The notes under the pieces were generated by a model. The model was given only the letters and a program-made list of their open reading frames with translations, ran no database searches and was not told the origin of the DNA. From positions 82,661 to 146,660 of the forward strand of contig CAWGEH010000033.1 of NCBI GenBank assembly GCA_963821505.1: a stretch of DNA of 64,000 bases. Direction: 5' to 3'. Positions 1-8,214 of the stretch are shown here, one piece after another. Position numbers and translations under genes: made by a program. Position 1 is the first letter of the stretch. Every line of letters starts with the position of its first letter. This DNA is from VAZQ01 sp963821505 (lineage in GTDB: Bacteria; Pseudomonadota; Alphaproteobacteria; Rhizobiales; Xanthobacteraceae).

Positions 1-491
1 TCGAGGCCGCTGCCACGATGGTCAAAGCATTTCTGCAGGCTGGCGTCTTGTCGGTGGTGGCGATTGCCCTGATCCTGTTCGTCGCGTTACGCCGCTGGAT
101 CGATGTTGCGTTGACGCTGGTGCCTCTCCTTGTTGCCGTCGTCGTTACGCTCGAGATCTGCGTGCTCATTGGTCTGCCGTTGAACTTTGCCAATATCATC
201 GCACTGCCGCTTCTTCTCGGCGTCGGTGTCGCCTTCAAGATCTACTACATCATCGCGTGGCGCTCGGGCGGGACGAACTTCCTGCAATCGAGCCTGACGC
301 GAGCCATCCTCTTCAGCGCCTGCACCACGGCCATCGCCTTCGGCAGCCTGTGGCTCTCGCATCACCCGGGCACATCGAGCATGGGCAAGCTGATGGCCCT
401 GTCGCTGCTGACGACCCTGGCGGCCGCTGTCATCTTCCAGCCGGCTCTCATCGCGACGCAACGGACGCGCTCGATCCCTGAACGGCCATAA
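1..491 (+). CDS. hpnN: Hopanoid-type RND/MMPL transporter, C-terminal end (partial)
   Basis: The reading frame is open from the window edge (codons in phase with base 3) to the TAA at 489-491, so the start lies outside. The visible ~160 residues hold four or five hydrophobic segments and the charged element GVGVAFKIYYIIAWRSG between the predicted helices, as in the last membrane domain of MMPL/RND transporters. The family moves lipids across the inner membrane; HpnN moves hopanoids to the outer membrane. The HpnN call rests on remembered similarity of the C-terminus and on the next gene being an outer-membrane lipid lipoprotein. Other MMPL exporters cannot be excluded from this fragment. Confidence 0.72.
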   Translation, partial: EAAATMVKAFLQAGVLSVVAIALILFVALRRWIDVALTLVPLLVAVVVTLEICVLIGLPLNFANIIALPLLLGVGVAFKIYYIIAWRSGGTNFLQSSLTRAILFSACTTAIAFGSLWLSHHPGTSSMGKLMALSLLTTLAAAVIFQPALIATQRTRSIPERP

Positions 492-656
492 TTTGTTGCA
501 AAATTACCTCCTCGCAAAATTGAGGGGTGAAGCAAAAAAGTGACAGTCCTCGCAAGGTGCAACTGCTACCTTGAGCCTTACACGTGCCAGCGGCCATGCC
601 CGCCGTGGTTGCGTTCGTGAGAGCTATCGCGCATTGGTACGAAACCCCGAGTAGAG

Positions 657-1457
657 ATGAAAAACATGCGGCGCGCTCGGGGTGGGCTGAAATGGGCGAT
701 CGCATGGGTGCTGCCGCTGCTGCTGGGTGCCTGCGCGGGGTTGCCCAGGGACGCATCGATGCCGATCAACGATCCCAACGAGGACATGAATTGGCATGTG
801 ATGGCGGCGAACCAGCAGGTACTGCGACCGGTCTCCGAAGTCGTAAAGGCGGCGATACCCGGGCCCATGCACGACCGCTTGAATGATGTGAGCTCGAACC
901 TGAAGGAGCCGCGCATCTTCGTGAACAATGTGCTGCAGGGTCGCTTCGAGGCGGGCGCGCATACCGGTGCCCGCTTCCTCGTCAACTCGACCTTTGGTGT
1001 GGGCGGGCTCTTCGATATCGCAAGCCGCGAAGGCCTGGCGCAGGAGAGCGGCGATTTCGGCCAGACGTTGTTTGTTTGGGGGGTCCCCGAGGGCCCGTAC
1101 GTGGTGCAACCCTATCTGGGCCCGTCGACGCTGCGCGATGCGGTCGGATCGACCGTGGATATGTTCAGCAATCCATTTGGCTGGTTCGTTGCACCGCCAG
1201 TGGCCTTGACAGTCGGGACTGCAGGCTTGGATGCAGTGGTCCAGTTGGGCCAATTGAAACAGGCCGAAGACGCGTCCATCGATTTCTACAGCTTCATCCG
1301 GTCGAGCTATTATCAGATGCGGCGGGCGGAGCTGCGCGAAGCCCTTGGCCTGCCGAGCGTCGTCGACTCACCGGCCCTCGCTGAGCTTGAGGACCCCGCT
1401 CCCGACGCCAACAGTTCGGCTCTCGACGCCAGCCGTTCGGCGTCAGCCGTCCCGTGA
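657..1457 (+). CDS. mlaA: MlaA/VacJ family outer-membrane lipoprotein
   Basis: This 266-residue protein begins with a basic stretch and a hydrophobic segment ending in the lipobox LLGAC, with Cys26 as the lipidation site. The VacJ/MlaA body follows, with 'NDP(N)ED-N' near residue 40, the 'RFLVNSTFGVGGLFD' block around residues 104-118, and 'PYLGPSTLRDAVG'. MlaA removes phospholipids from the outer leaflet of the outer membrane and passes them to MlaC. It lies 165 bp after the hopanoid-type transporter gene, an association that fits lipid traffic to the outer membrane. No mlaC or mlaD follows. The tail after about residue 235 is low complexity. Confidence 0.88.
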   Translation: MKNMRRARGGLKWAIAWVLPLLLGACAGLPRDASMPINDPNEDMNWHVMAANQQVLRPVSEVVKAAIPGPMHDRLNDVSSNLKEPRIFVNNVLQGRFEAGAHTGARFLVNSTFGVGGLFDIASREGLAQESGDFGQTLFVWGVPEGPYVVQPYLGPSTLRDAVGSTVDMFSNPFGWFVAPPVALTVGTAGLDAVVQLGQLKQAEDASIDFYSFIRSSYYQMRRAELREALGLPSVVDSPALAELEDPAPDANSSALDASRSASAVP

Positions 1458-1507
1458 AGACCCGAATTTGACGTCAATCGGCGCCAGCCTGAGCGCTGAT
1501 GCTGGCG

Positions 1508-3922
1508 TCAAGGCAATGTCTTCAAATGCCGGATCGGCCGGCCCGGGGTGAGCGTCGCCGCTGCCGCGACGATGGCATTGGCGTCGATGCCGTAGTGCCG
1601 GTAGAGGTCCGGGATCGAGCCGGTCTGCCCGAAATGTTCCACGCCGAGCGCGCGCACGCGGTGGCCGTGAACGCCCCCGAGCCACGCGAGCGTGGCGGGA
1701 TGGCCGTCGAGCACCGAGACGATCCCGCAATGGGGCGGAATCCCGGCCAGCAGCTTCTCGATATGCGAGCGCGCGTGCACGAGGCCGCGCTCGCGCGCGC
1801 GTTGCGCCGCCGTCCAGCCGGCGTTGAGCCGGTCGGCCGAGGTCACGGCGAGGAGCCCGACGTCGCGACGGTCCTCCGCCATCAACCCGACCGCCTGGAT
1901 CGCCTCGGGGGCGACCGCGCCGGTATAGGCGACGACCACCTGGCAGTTCGGTCCAGGCGGGCGTTGCCAATAGGCGCCGTCGACGATCGCCTGCCGCAGC
2001 TCCCCCGTCATCGCGCGCTTGATCTGCTCGATCGGGCGCGTCGAAAGGCGCAGATAGACCGAGCCGCCGGTCTCGTCGCGCAGCCAGTTGCGCTCGGAGG
2101 CTTCTCCCTCGGCGTCGCGCTGGATGTAATCGAATGCAAAGGCGAGGATCGTCGCGAGCTCGTCGACGAAGGCCGGCTCGAAGGCCGCAAGCCCGTCCTG
2201 CGCCAATCCGATGAGCGGCGTCGCGATCGACTGGTGCGCGCCGCCTTCGGGCGCGAGCGTGATGCCGGAGGGCGTCGCCACCAGGATGAAGCGTGCGTCC
2301 TGGTAACAGGCATAGTTGAGCGCATCGAGCCCGCGCTGAATGAACGGATCATAGAGCGTGCCGATCGGGATCAGGCGCTCACCGCTGATCGCATGCGAGA
2401 GCCCGAGCGCGGACAACAGGATGAACAGATTCATCTCGGCGATGCCGAGCTCGATATGCTGCCCCTTGGGCGAGAAGTCCCAGTTGAACGTGGAGGGAAT
2501 GCGCTCGCTCTTGAAGGTGTCGGCCAGGCGCTCGCGCGCGAACAAGCCGCGGCGGTTGACCCAGGCGCCGAGGTTGGTCGAGACGGTGACGTCGGGCGAG
2601 GCGGTGACGACGCGGTCGGCGATCTCGCTCTTGCCGCGGCCGAGCTCGTTGAGCAGCGCCCCGAAGCCCGCTTGCGTCGACATCACCGGCTGGATCGTCA
2701 GCGGCAATTGCGCCGGCACCTCGATGCGCGCGGCTTGGTGGCGGCGGCGCCCTTGCGCAAACGGCACGTGATGGAGAAATTCCTGCAGCCTGGCCGGCGG
2801 GATGCTCAGTCCTTCGAACCTGTCCCACTCGTGTCCCGGCCGGATGTTCATCGCCGCGCGCAGGCTTTCGGTCTGCGCCGGCGTCATCAGGCCGGCGTGG
2901 TTGTCCTTGTGGCCCGCGAACGGCAGCCCGAAACCCTTGATGGTGTAGCAGATGAAGCAGATCGGCCGGTCGTGATCGACTTTGCCGAAGGCGTCGAGGA
3001 GCGACGGCAGGTCATGGCCGGCGAGATTGGTCATCAGCCGCGCCAGCTCGTCGTCGGTGCGCGCCTCGATCAGTCGCGTGACCGGGCCCTGATCGCCGAT
3101 CTCATCGATGAGCCGCCTGCGCCAGGCGGCGCCGCCCTGAAACACCAGCGCGGAGTAGAGCTGGTTGGGACAATGGTCGATCCACTGCCGCAGGCGTTCG
3201 CCGCCCGGCTCGCGGAACGCCTGCTGCAGCAGGGCGCCGTATTTGAGGATGACCACGTCCCAGCCGAAGGCTTGAAACAATGCCTGGTAGCGTTCCCACA
3301 GCCCCTCGCGGATCACCGCGTCGAGGCTCTGGCGGTTGTAGTCGATGAGCCACCAGCAATTGCGCAGGCCCTGCTTCCAGCCTTCGAGGATCGCCTCGAA
3401 GATGTTGCCCTCGTCGAGCTCGGCGTCGCCGACGAGCGCGATCATCCGCCCTTCCGGCCGTTCCAGACCCCAGCCGTGCGCGCGCACATAGTCCTGCACC
3501 AGCGAGGAGAACAACGTCTGCGCCACGCCCAGCCCGACCGAGCCGGTGGAGAAGTCGACGTCGCCGGCGTCCTTGGTGCGCGAGGGGTAGCTCTGCGCGC
3601 CCCTGTAGCCACGGAAGTCCTCGAGCTTTTGCCGGCTCTGGCGTCCGAGCAGATATTGGATGGCGTGATAGATCGGGCTTGCGTGTGGCTTCACCGCCAC
3701 CCGATCCTGCGGGCGCAGCGCGCGAAAATAGAGCGCGGTCATGATGGTGGCGAGCGAGGCCGATGATGCCTGATGCCCGCCGACCTTCAGGCCGTCGACG
3801 TCTGCGCGCAGGTGGTTGGCGTGATGGATGGTCCAGCTCGCGAGCCACAGCACTTTGCGCTCGAGCTCGCGCAGGATGTGCAGCTCGTCGTGCGCCGGAT
3901 CGATCGGTGGGTCTGTGGTCAT
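1508..3922 (-). CDS. Transketolase-like thiamine-diphosphate enzyme (PDH E1-like)
   Basis: This 804-residue protein has the two-domain architecture of homodimeric ThDP enzymes. The ThDP/Mg signature GDAELDEGN (about residues 165-173) is followed ~25 residues later by IDYN. 'GGHQASS' near residue 50 and 'GDVDFSTGSVGLG' near 120 match transketolase and homodimeric pyruvate dehydrogenase E1 (AceE). It is somewhat shorter than AceE (~890) and longer than transketolase (~660). The likely reaction is 2-oxoacid decarboxylation or ketol transfer, but the substrate is not decidable. ATG at 3922 is preferred over the in-frame TTG one codon upstream. No E2 or E3 genes adjoin it, so membership of a PDH complex is unsupported. 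Confidence 0.8.
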   Translation of the reverse strand: MTTDPPIDPAHDELHILRELERKVLWLASWTIHHANHLRADVDGLKVGGHQASSASLATIMTALYFRALRPQDRVAVKPHASPIYHAIQYLLGRQSRQKLEDFRGYRGAQSYPSRTKDAGDVDFSTGSVGLGVAQTLFSSLVQDYVRAHGWGLERPEGRMIALVGDAELDEGNIFEAILEGWKQGLRNCWWLIDYNRQSLDAVIREGLWERYQALFQAFGWDVVILKYGALLQQAFREPGGERLRQWIDHCPNQLYSALVFQGGAAWRRRLIDEIGDQGPVTRLIEARTDDELARLMTNLAGHDLPSLLDAFGKVDHDRPICFICYTIKGFGLPFAGHKDNHAGLMTPAQTESLRAAMNIRPGHEWDRFEGLSIPPARLQEFLHHVPFAQGRRRHQAARIEVPAQLPLTIQPVMSTQAGFGALLNELGRGKSEIADRVVTASPDVTVSTNLGAWVNRRGLFARERLADTFKSERIPSTFNWDFSPKGQHIELGIAEMNLFILLSALGLSHAISGERLIPIGTLYDPFIQRGLDALNYACYQDARFILVATPSGITLAPEGGAHQSIATPLIGLAQDGLAAFEPAFVDELATILAFAFDYIQRDAEGEASERNWLRDETGGSVYLRLSTRPIEQIKRAMTGELRQAIVDGAYWQRPPGPNCQVVVAYTGAVAPEAIQAVGLMAEDRRDVGLLAVTSADRLNAGWTAAQRARERGLVHARSHIEKLLAGIPPHCGIVSVLDGHPATLAWLGGVHGHRVRALGVEHFGQTGSIPDLYRHYGIDANAIVAAAATLTPGRPIRHLKTLP

Positions 3923-4062
3923 CAACGCAAATTCAGCCGCTCATCCCCGGTGACAAGGGTACTTACGGCGCGCTGCGGCCAAACGCCAGCGGCGCGGCTG
4001 CGGCACCGCGCGGCGGGTCCCGCCGCGCCGCGAAGCCCCGCCTCGCTCCGCGCCGGCCGCGC

Positions 4063-5043
4063 CTACGGGGCCATCAGCACCTGCCGGCAGGCGGCGGGCA
4101 GATCGGCCATCCGCGGTCCGGGCCTCGGCTTCGACGGCACCGGCGACGGCCTAGGATGCAGAACTGCATCGCTAAACCAATAGTCGAGCTCCTTGCCGCC
4201 GCAGCCATCTTCCAGCGGTCTCGCGGGTTGCGGCTTGCAGTCCGGACTGTCGGACGGACAGTTCAGCCGAACGTGAAAGTGAAAGTCGTGCCCCCACCAC
4301 GGCTGCACCTTGTAGAGCCAATGCCGGTCGCTGCCGGCATCGCGGCACAAGGCCTTCTTGATCGCCGCGTTTACGAACATGCGGGCGACCCCCGGGTCGC
4401 TGGCCGCGGCCTTGATCAGGTTCATGTGCGCCGGCGTCCACACCTGCGGGTCGACGTCCCGGCGGTCCTCCCTGACGATCATCGTCGCAGACATCTCCTC
4501 CCGCTCCGCCCGCGTCAGCTCGCGGCCGGGCATGGGCGTGAGCCAGATATCGCCGTCGAGACCGACCTGATGGCTGGCATGGCCGGTGAGCATCGGCCCG
4601 CCGCGGGGTTGCGACATGTCGCCGACCAGGAGCCCGCGCCAGCCGGTTTTAGGCGCCTGCGCCGACAGCCGTTCGAGGAACTGCACCAGCTTGGGATGAC
4701 CCCAATTGCGATTGCGCGACAACCGCATCACTTGCCAGGTCGGGCCGTTGATGGGCAACGCCATGGCGCCGGCGAGACAGCCCTTTGAGTAGAAGCCGAT
4801 CGTGCGCGTTGGCAAATGGGCGGGCTCGGTCTTGCGCCCGAATAATTCCTTGGCGGGAGTGGCGGGATCGTCCGGGTGGGCTAGCGGCGGCAGCGGCTCA
4901 GGATTGACGCTGCCCTTGTCTTGCGCGGCCGCGACCTGCGGTGCGCAAACGACCGTCGCGAGCAACCAGGCAGCGGCGCGCAGCTTGATATTGCGGCAGC
5001 CTGCGCCCGGCGGCGCCGTCATCGCCGTTATCGTCGTCGTCAT
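4063..5043 (-). CDS. mepA: Penicillin-insensitive murein endopeptidase MepA
   Basis: The LAS-family zinc peptidase signature is complete: GHASHQVGLDGDIW supplies the first His and the Asp, and WWGHDFHFHVRL supplies the later His residues. MepA cleaves D-Ala-meso-DAP cross-links in periplasmic peptidoglycan. The N-terminus has a hydrophobic signal sequence (AAAWLLATVVCAPQVAAAQ). Two in-frame ATGs are possible, at 5043 and 5022; neither has a clear ribosome-binding site, and a signal peptide follows both. A longer open frame upstream of 5043 is Pro/Arg-rich and lacks family character. It is a monocistronic minus-strand gene between the transketolase-like gene and the DUF488 gene. Confidence 0.9.
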   Translation of the reverse strand: MTTTITAMTAPPGAGCRNIKLRAAAWLLATVVCAPQVAAAQDKGSVNPEPLPPLAHPDDPATPAKELFGRKTEPAHLPTRTIGFYSKGCLAGAMALPINGPTWQVMRLSRNRNWGHPKLVQFLERLSAQAPKTGWRGLLVGDMSQPRGGPMLTGHASHQVGLDGDIWLTPMPGRELTRAEREEMSATMIVREDRRDVDPQVWTPAHMNLIKAAASDPGVARMFVNAAIKKALCRDAGSDRHWLYKVQPWWGHDFHFHVRLNCPSDSPDCKPQPARPLEDGCGGKELDYWFSDAVLHPRPSPVPSKPRPGPRMADLPAACRQVLMAP

Positions 5044-5242
5044 GTTCGCGGCATCCGATAAAGAGTAACGCCGCCCCCGGGCGCAGTTGGCCGGTCCCGA
5101 TCCGGCGCCAGCCCCGTAACGGGGTGCCGGGTAAACCGCAGGATTCATCCCGTCAAGCGGAATACCGTGGCGTGAGGTCGAGCCGCCGGCCGTCACCGTG
5201 GGGTGATGATCCCAGCATCCAAACTGCCATCGGGTCCAAGGG

Positions 5243-5833
5243 TCAGCCCTTGAGCCGCGCGGCGACCGCGCGTGCGCGGCGGCGGTAGGCCTCCGCGAGC
5301 CGCGCGGGGCGGTCGCGAAAGAGGTCGGTCTCGCCTCCGGCAAGCGCGAGCAATCGTTCCTCGGTGGCGCCGTGCGGCTCGATCGTGCCGTCAGGGCAGA
5401 TATGGCCGCACGCCAGCCCGCGCTCGGCCAGTGCCCGGCTGACCAGCAGGCAGCGGTGGCAATCGAGCGGCTCGCGCTCGGCGCAAAGCAGGCACACGCG
5501 ATGGCGCGCTGTTTCCTCGATCACCCGGTCGAGACCGGCGTGAAACGCCGGCGTCGCCGCCATTGCCTCGTAGTCGGCAACGCCGTCGCGATAGAGCCGC
5601 GCGTCGCGCGGCCGCCCGCCGAGTCCCTCGCCAAGCGCAAGATAGGCCATGCCCTCGCCAGCAAGCCGATCCGCCAGCGGCTGCTGCGAGAACCAAGGCC
5701 GCCAGCGTGAGAACGGGACCGAGCGCACATCGTGGAGGGCGGTGACGTCGGCCTCCTTCAGCAGCGCCATAAATCGGTCGGCAGCCAGATCGGAGTGGCC
5801 GATGGTCAAGAGGTCGCAGGCGGACGACGTCAT
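5243..5833 (-). CDS. DUF488 domain-containing protein
   Basis: This 196-residue protein opens with 'LLTIGHSD', continues with 'ALHDVRSVPFSRW' and carries the DUF488 hallmark 'LLCAEREPLDCHR' around residues 115-127, with conserved Cys and His. The family is widespread and has no firmly established biochemical role. ATG at 5833 gives the expected N-terminus. It is separated by ~200 bp from mepA, so co-transcription is uncertain. Confidence 0.85.
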   Translation of the reverse strand: MTSSACDLLTIGHSDLAADRFMALLKEADVTALHDVRSVPFSRWRPWFSQQPLADRLAGEGMAYLALGEGLGGRPRDARLYRDGVADYEAMAATPAFHAGLDRVIEETARHRVCLLCAEREPLDCHRCLLVSRALAERGLACGHICPDGTIEPHGATEERLLALAGGETDLFRDRPARLAEAYRRRARAVAARLKG

Positions 5834-5937
5834 GGGATGCGATGTCAGTCCCGGGGGGTCAGCTCAGCTCGCGCCTTTCTTATTGCCCCCCGGCCGGTTG
5901 CCGGCGGAGCGTGGCGCGCGCGCGGGCAATAGCAGAA

Positions 5938-5985
5938 TTTCGATCCCGTGGTCTTTCGATTCCGTGGTCTTTCGATCCCGTCGTC
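5938..5985. repeat. Tandem 16-bp repeat, three units
   Basis: Three consecutive 16-base units occur: tttcgatcccgtggtc, tttcgattccgtggtc and tttcgatcccgtcgtc. They differ by one base each from the first and sit between the DUF488 gene and the lysine-rich protein gene. No coding function is apparent. Confidence 0.8.
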
Positions 5986-6011
5986 TGGCATTGCGGCGTT
6001 GCGCGCGCTGG

Positions 6012-6045
6012 TATCGCCGCGATGCTGCTATCGCCGCGATGCTGC
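6012..6045. repeat. Tandem 17-bp exact repeat, two units
   Basis: The unit tatcgccgcgatgctgc is repeated exactly twice with no spacer, 27 bases after the 16-bp tandem array. Both lie in the spacer downstream of the lysine-rich protein gene and may be slippage products. Confidence 0.8.
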
Positions 6046-6061
6046 GTGCTTGCCGGAGCGT

Positions 6062-6367
6062 TCAGCGCGCGGCGCGTCGCTTGCGGGTCGCCGCCGCCTT
6101 CGTCGCCGATCGTGAACGAGCCGCCGCTGGGCGGCTCGCCGCGGCGCGACCGCCGATGCGTCCGCCCTTGCGCGAGGACGCATGGCTCACTTTCTTGCCG
6201 CGGCCGGAACCGCTTTTCTTGCCGCCGCCCGTCTCTTTGTTGACGGTGGCCCAGGCGCGCCGCTCGGCTTCCCTTTCCGGGATGCCGCGCGTCTCGTAGC
6301 CTTCCTCGATGTGTTCGGCTTGGCGCTTCTGCTTGTCGGTATAGCTCGACTTGTCGCCGCGAGGCAT
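6062..6367 (-). CDS. Small basic protein with Ser/Lys/Arg-rich tail ('plasmid stabilization protein'-like)
   Basis: This 101-residue protein has a charged helical N-terminal half (MPRGDKSSYTDKQKRQAEHI, then the pattern E-R-E-A-E-R-R-A-W-A-T-V-N-K). The second half is almost entirely Gly, Ser, Ala, Lys and Arg. Similar proteins are common in rhizobial genomes, often labelled plasmid stabilization protein or histone H1-like, with no proven role. The composition suggests nucleic-acid binding, which is inference. ATG at 6367 fits the usual MPRGD start. Confidence 0.75.
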   Translation of the reverse strand: MPRGDKSSYTDKQKRQAEHIEEGYETRGIPEREAERRAWATVNKETGGGKKSGSGRGKKVSHASSRKGGRIGGRAAASRPAAARSRSATKAAATRKRRAAR

Positions 6368-6506
6368 CGCACCTCTCCTCGATCACGTTTCCATCAAGTC
6401 ACGGTGAGTCAATGCATGTTTCGACTTCCGGTTCCGCAAATCGGACGGAACCGGGCCGCGCCATGGTCGTTGCCGTTGCAGAACGTGATGATCAGGGAGA
6501 ACATCA

Positions 6507-6900
6507 ATGGCTATCAATACCCAAGACAAAACGCTCGACAGGCGCGAGACCCCGAGCCTGATCGGCAGCGACAAGGTGGAAGGCACGGCGGTCTACCGTT
6601 CGAACGGCGACAAGCGTCGGCCAGATCGAGCGCGTCATGATCGACAAGATCAGCGGCAAGGTCGCCTACGCGGTCATGAGCTTCGGCGGTTTTCTGGGCA
6701 TCGGCGAGGACTATTACCCGCTGCCGTGGTCGCTGCTCACCTACAATCCGCGGCTGGAAGGCTACGAGGTCAATGTCGGAGAGCAGCAGCTCAAGGGCGC
6801 GCCGAAATATTCCAAGCACCAGAACTGGGATTGGTCGGATCGCGCGCGCGACAGGCAGGTCTACGACTATTACGGCGTGAGCCCATATTGGGGCTCGTAA
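6507..6900 (+). pseudogene. PRC-barrel domain protein, broken by a +1 frameshift
   Basis: The frame from ATG 6507 encodes a normal PRC-barrel N-terminus ending ...TAVYRSNGDK. It then reads out of family sequence, while the +1 frame continues with ERVMIDKISGKVAYAVMSFG through GGFLGIGEDYYPLPW to the TAA at 6900. Removing the single C at 6615 ('aag c gtcggc' to 'aag gtc ggc') restores K-V-G-Q-I-E-R-V-M. The repaired product is ~130 residues, a normal length for small stand-alone PRC-barrel proteins. Such proteins are often stress-associated with unknown ligands. The codon pattern is healthy on both sides, so a sequence error is as likely as a real lesion. A strong terminator follows. Confidence 0.85.
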
Positions 6901-6926
6901 AGCAATCAGCGTGGAGGCTACCGAGC

Positions 6927-6955
6927 GCCCCCGGCCCGTGCCGGGGGCTTTTTTT
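6927..6955 (+). terminator. Rho-independent terminator after the PRC-barrel gene
   Basis: A perfect 8-bp stem, gcccccgg (6927-6934) with ccgggggc (6941-6948), encloses the loop cccgtg. Seven T residues follow at 6949-6955. It lies 26 bases after the PRC-barrel stop codon. Confidence 0.92.
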
Positions 6956-7077
6956 GTCCGCACATCCAGGATTTGACGCGCCAGCGCCCCTTCCGTCCAG
7001 CGTGGCCGGCCGCCGCAGGGTGATAAACTAGCACTGCAAATTCGGCCACCCGACGGTTTCGAGGGGAGATCGCGATC

Positions 7078-7632
7078 ATGACCTGCCAAAGCGGATGTGC
7101 GGGCCACCGCCTGCGCCCAGACCGGCGTTCCTTCATCGCCGGGTTCGCCTGCGCGGCGGTCCTGCCGGCAGTTGCCCTTGCGCAGAGGGACGGTCCGGGT
7201 TCGGCCGAGGACGTGCGGTTCATGCGCATGGCGCTCGACGAGGCGCGCCAGGGCGACTTCCCGTTCGGAACGGTGATCGTGCGCGACGGTTCGGTCATTG
7301 CGCGCGGGCGCAATCTCGGGCGCACGAATCACGACCCCACGGCGCACGGCGAGATGGTCGCGATCCGGCGGTGCCTGGCGGACCAAGGCCCTGACGCGCT
7401 GCGGGGCAGCACGCTGTACACGTCGGGGGAGCCGTGTGCCATGTGCACGGGCGCCATCATCTGGTGCCGCCTCGGGCGAATCGTTTTTGCCGCCTCCATT
7501 GCCCAGCTCGCGACCAGGATTGACCAGATCATGATTTCGAGCGCCGATCTCGTCGCCAAGGCGCCCTTCGCGCCGATCTCGATCACCGGGGGCGTGCTCG
7601 CGGACGAAGCGATGGCGCTGTTTACGAAGTGA
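7078..7632 (+). CDS. Exported cytidine/deoxycytidylate-deaminase-family protein
   Basis: This 184-residue protein has a Tat-like signal (RRSFIAGFACAAVLPAVALA, residues ~18-37). It is followed by a nucleoside/tRNA-type deaminase fold: zinc ligands in TAHGEMVAI and in EPCAMC. The canonical H-A-E reads H-G-E here, which keeps the His ligand and catalytic Glu. The family deaminates cytosine, guanine or adenine bases and nucleosides. A Tat-exported member is unusual and suggests a periplasmic substrate (inference). ATG at 7078 follows the 'gaggggagatcgcgatc' region with a plausible ribosome-binding site. Confidence 0.82.
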   Translation: MTCQSGCAGHRLRPDRRSFIAGFACAAVLPAVALAQRDGPGSAEDVRFMRMALDEARQGDFPFGTVIVRDGSVIARGRNLGRTNHDPTAHGEMVAIRRCLADQGPDALRGSTLYTSGEPCAMCTGAIIWCRLGRIVFAASIAQLATRIDQIMISSADLVAKAPFAPISITGGVLADEAMALFTK

Positions 7633-7685
7633 CCTGGGTTTGCGCGCCCGGCGAGGCGCGATCCCGGCGGCCTGGAGCATCGCAG

Positions 7686-8193
7686 ATGTCAATGATCGCC
7701 ATCCGTGCGGCGAAGGCGGCAACGGTCGCTGCGATCGCCCTGTTCGCCACCCTGGTCACGTTCGGAAACCTGACCGACTACAACACCAATTTCGTGTTCG
7801 TCGAGCACGTCCTGTCGATGGACACGATTTTCCCGTTCTCCACCATCAAATATCGGGCGATCACGAGTTCCCGCCCTCCACCACGCGGCCTATGCCGTCA
7901 TCATCGCGGCGGAGGCGGCGACCGCGCTGCTGTGCTGGGTCGGCGCGGCGGCGCTGGTGCGGGCGCTACGCGCCGACGCGAACGCGTTCAATCGGGCGAA
8001 GACCTTCGCCGTGGTCGGGCTCACGCTCGGCTTCCTGCTGTGGCAGGTCGGCTTCATGTCGATCGGGGGCGAATGGTTCGGGATGTGGCAGTCGCAGCAG
8101 TGGAACGGGGTGCCGAGCGCGTTCCGCTTCCTCGTGACCATCATCGCCGTGCTGATCTTCGTGGCGATGCCGGATCGGGAGCCTGATCGATGA
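7686..8193 (+). pseudogene. DUF2165 membrane protein, broken by a +1 frameshift
   Basis: From ATG 7686 the frame gives a typical DUF2165 N-terminus, with a first membrane helix (TVAAIALFATLVTFGN) and DYNTNFVFVEHVLSMDT, then breaks after YRAITSS. The +1 frame continues as ALHHAAYAVIIAAEAATA and then AFNRAKTFAVVGLTLGFLLW, 'FMSIGGEWFGMW' and a last helix to the TGA at 8193. Removing one C near 7872 joins the halves into a ~168-residue protein with about four membrane helices. The function of the family is unknown. The intact flanking reading suggests a sequence error rather than old decay. Confidence 0.85.
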
Positions 8194-8214
8194 GGGAGCG
8201 TGCGACGCCAGGCG

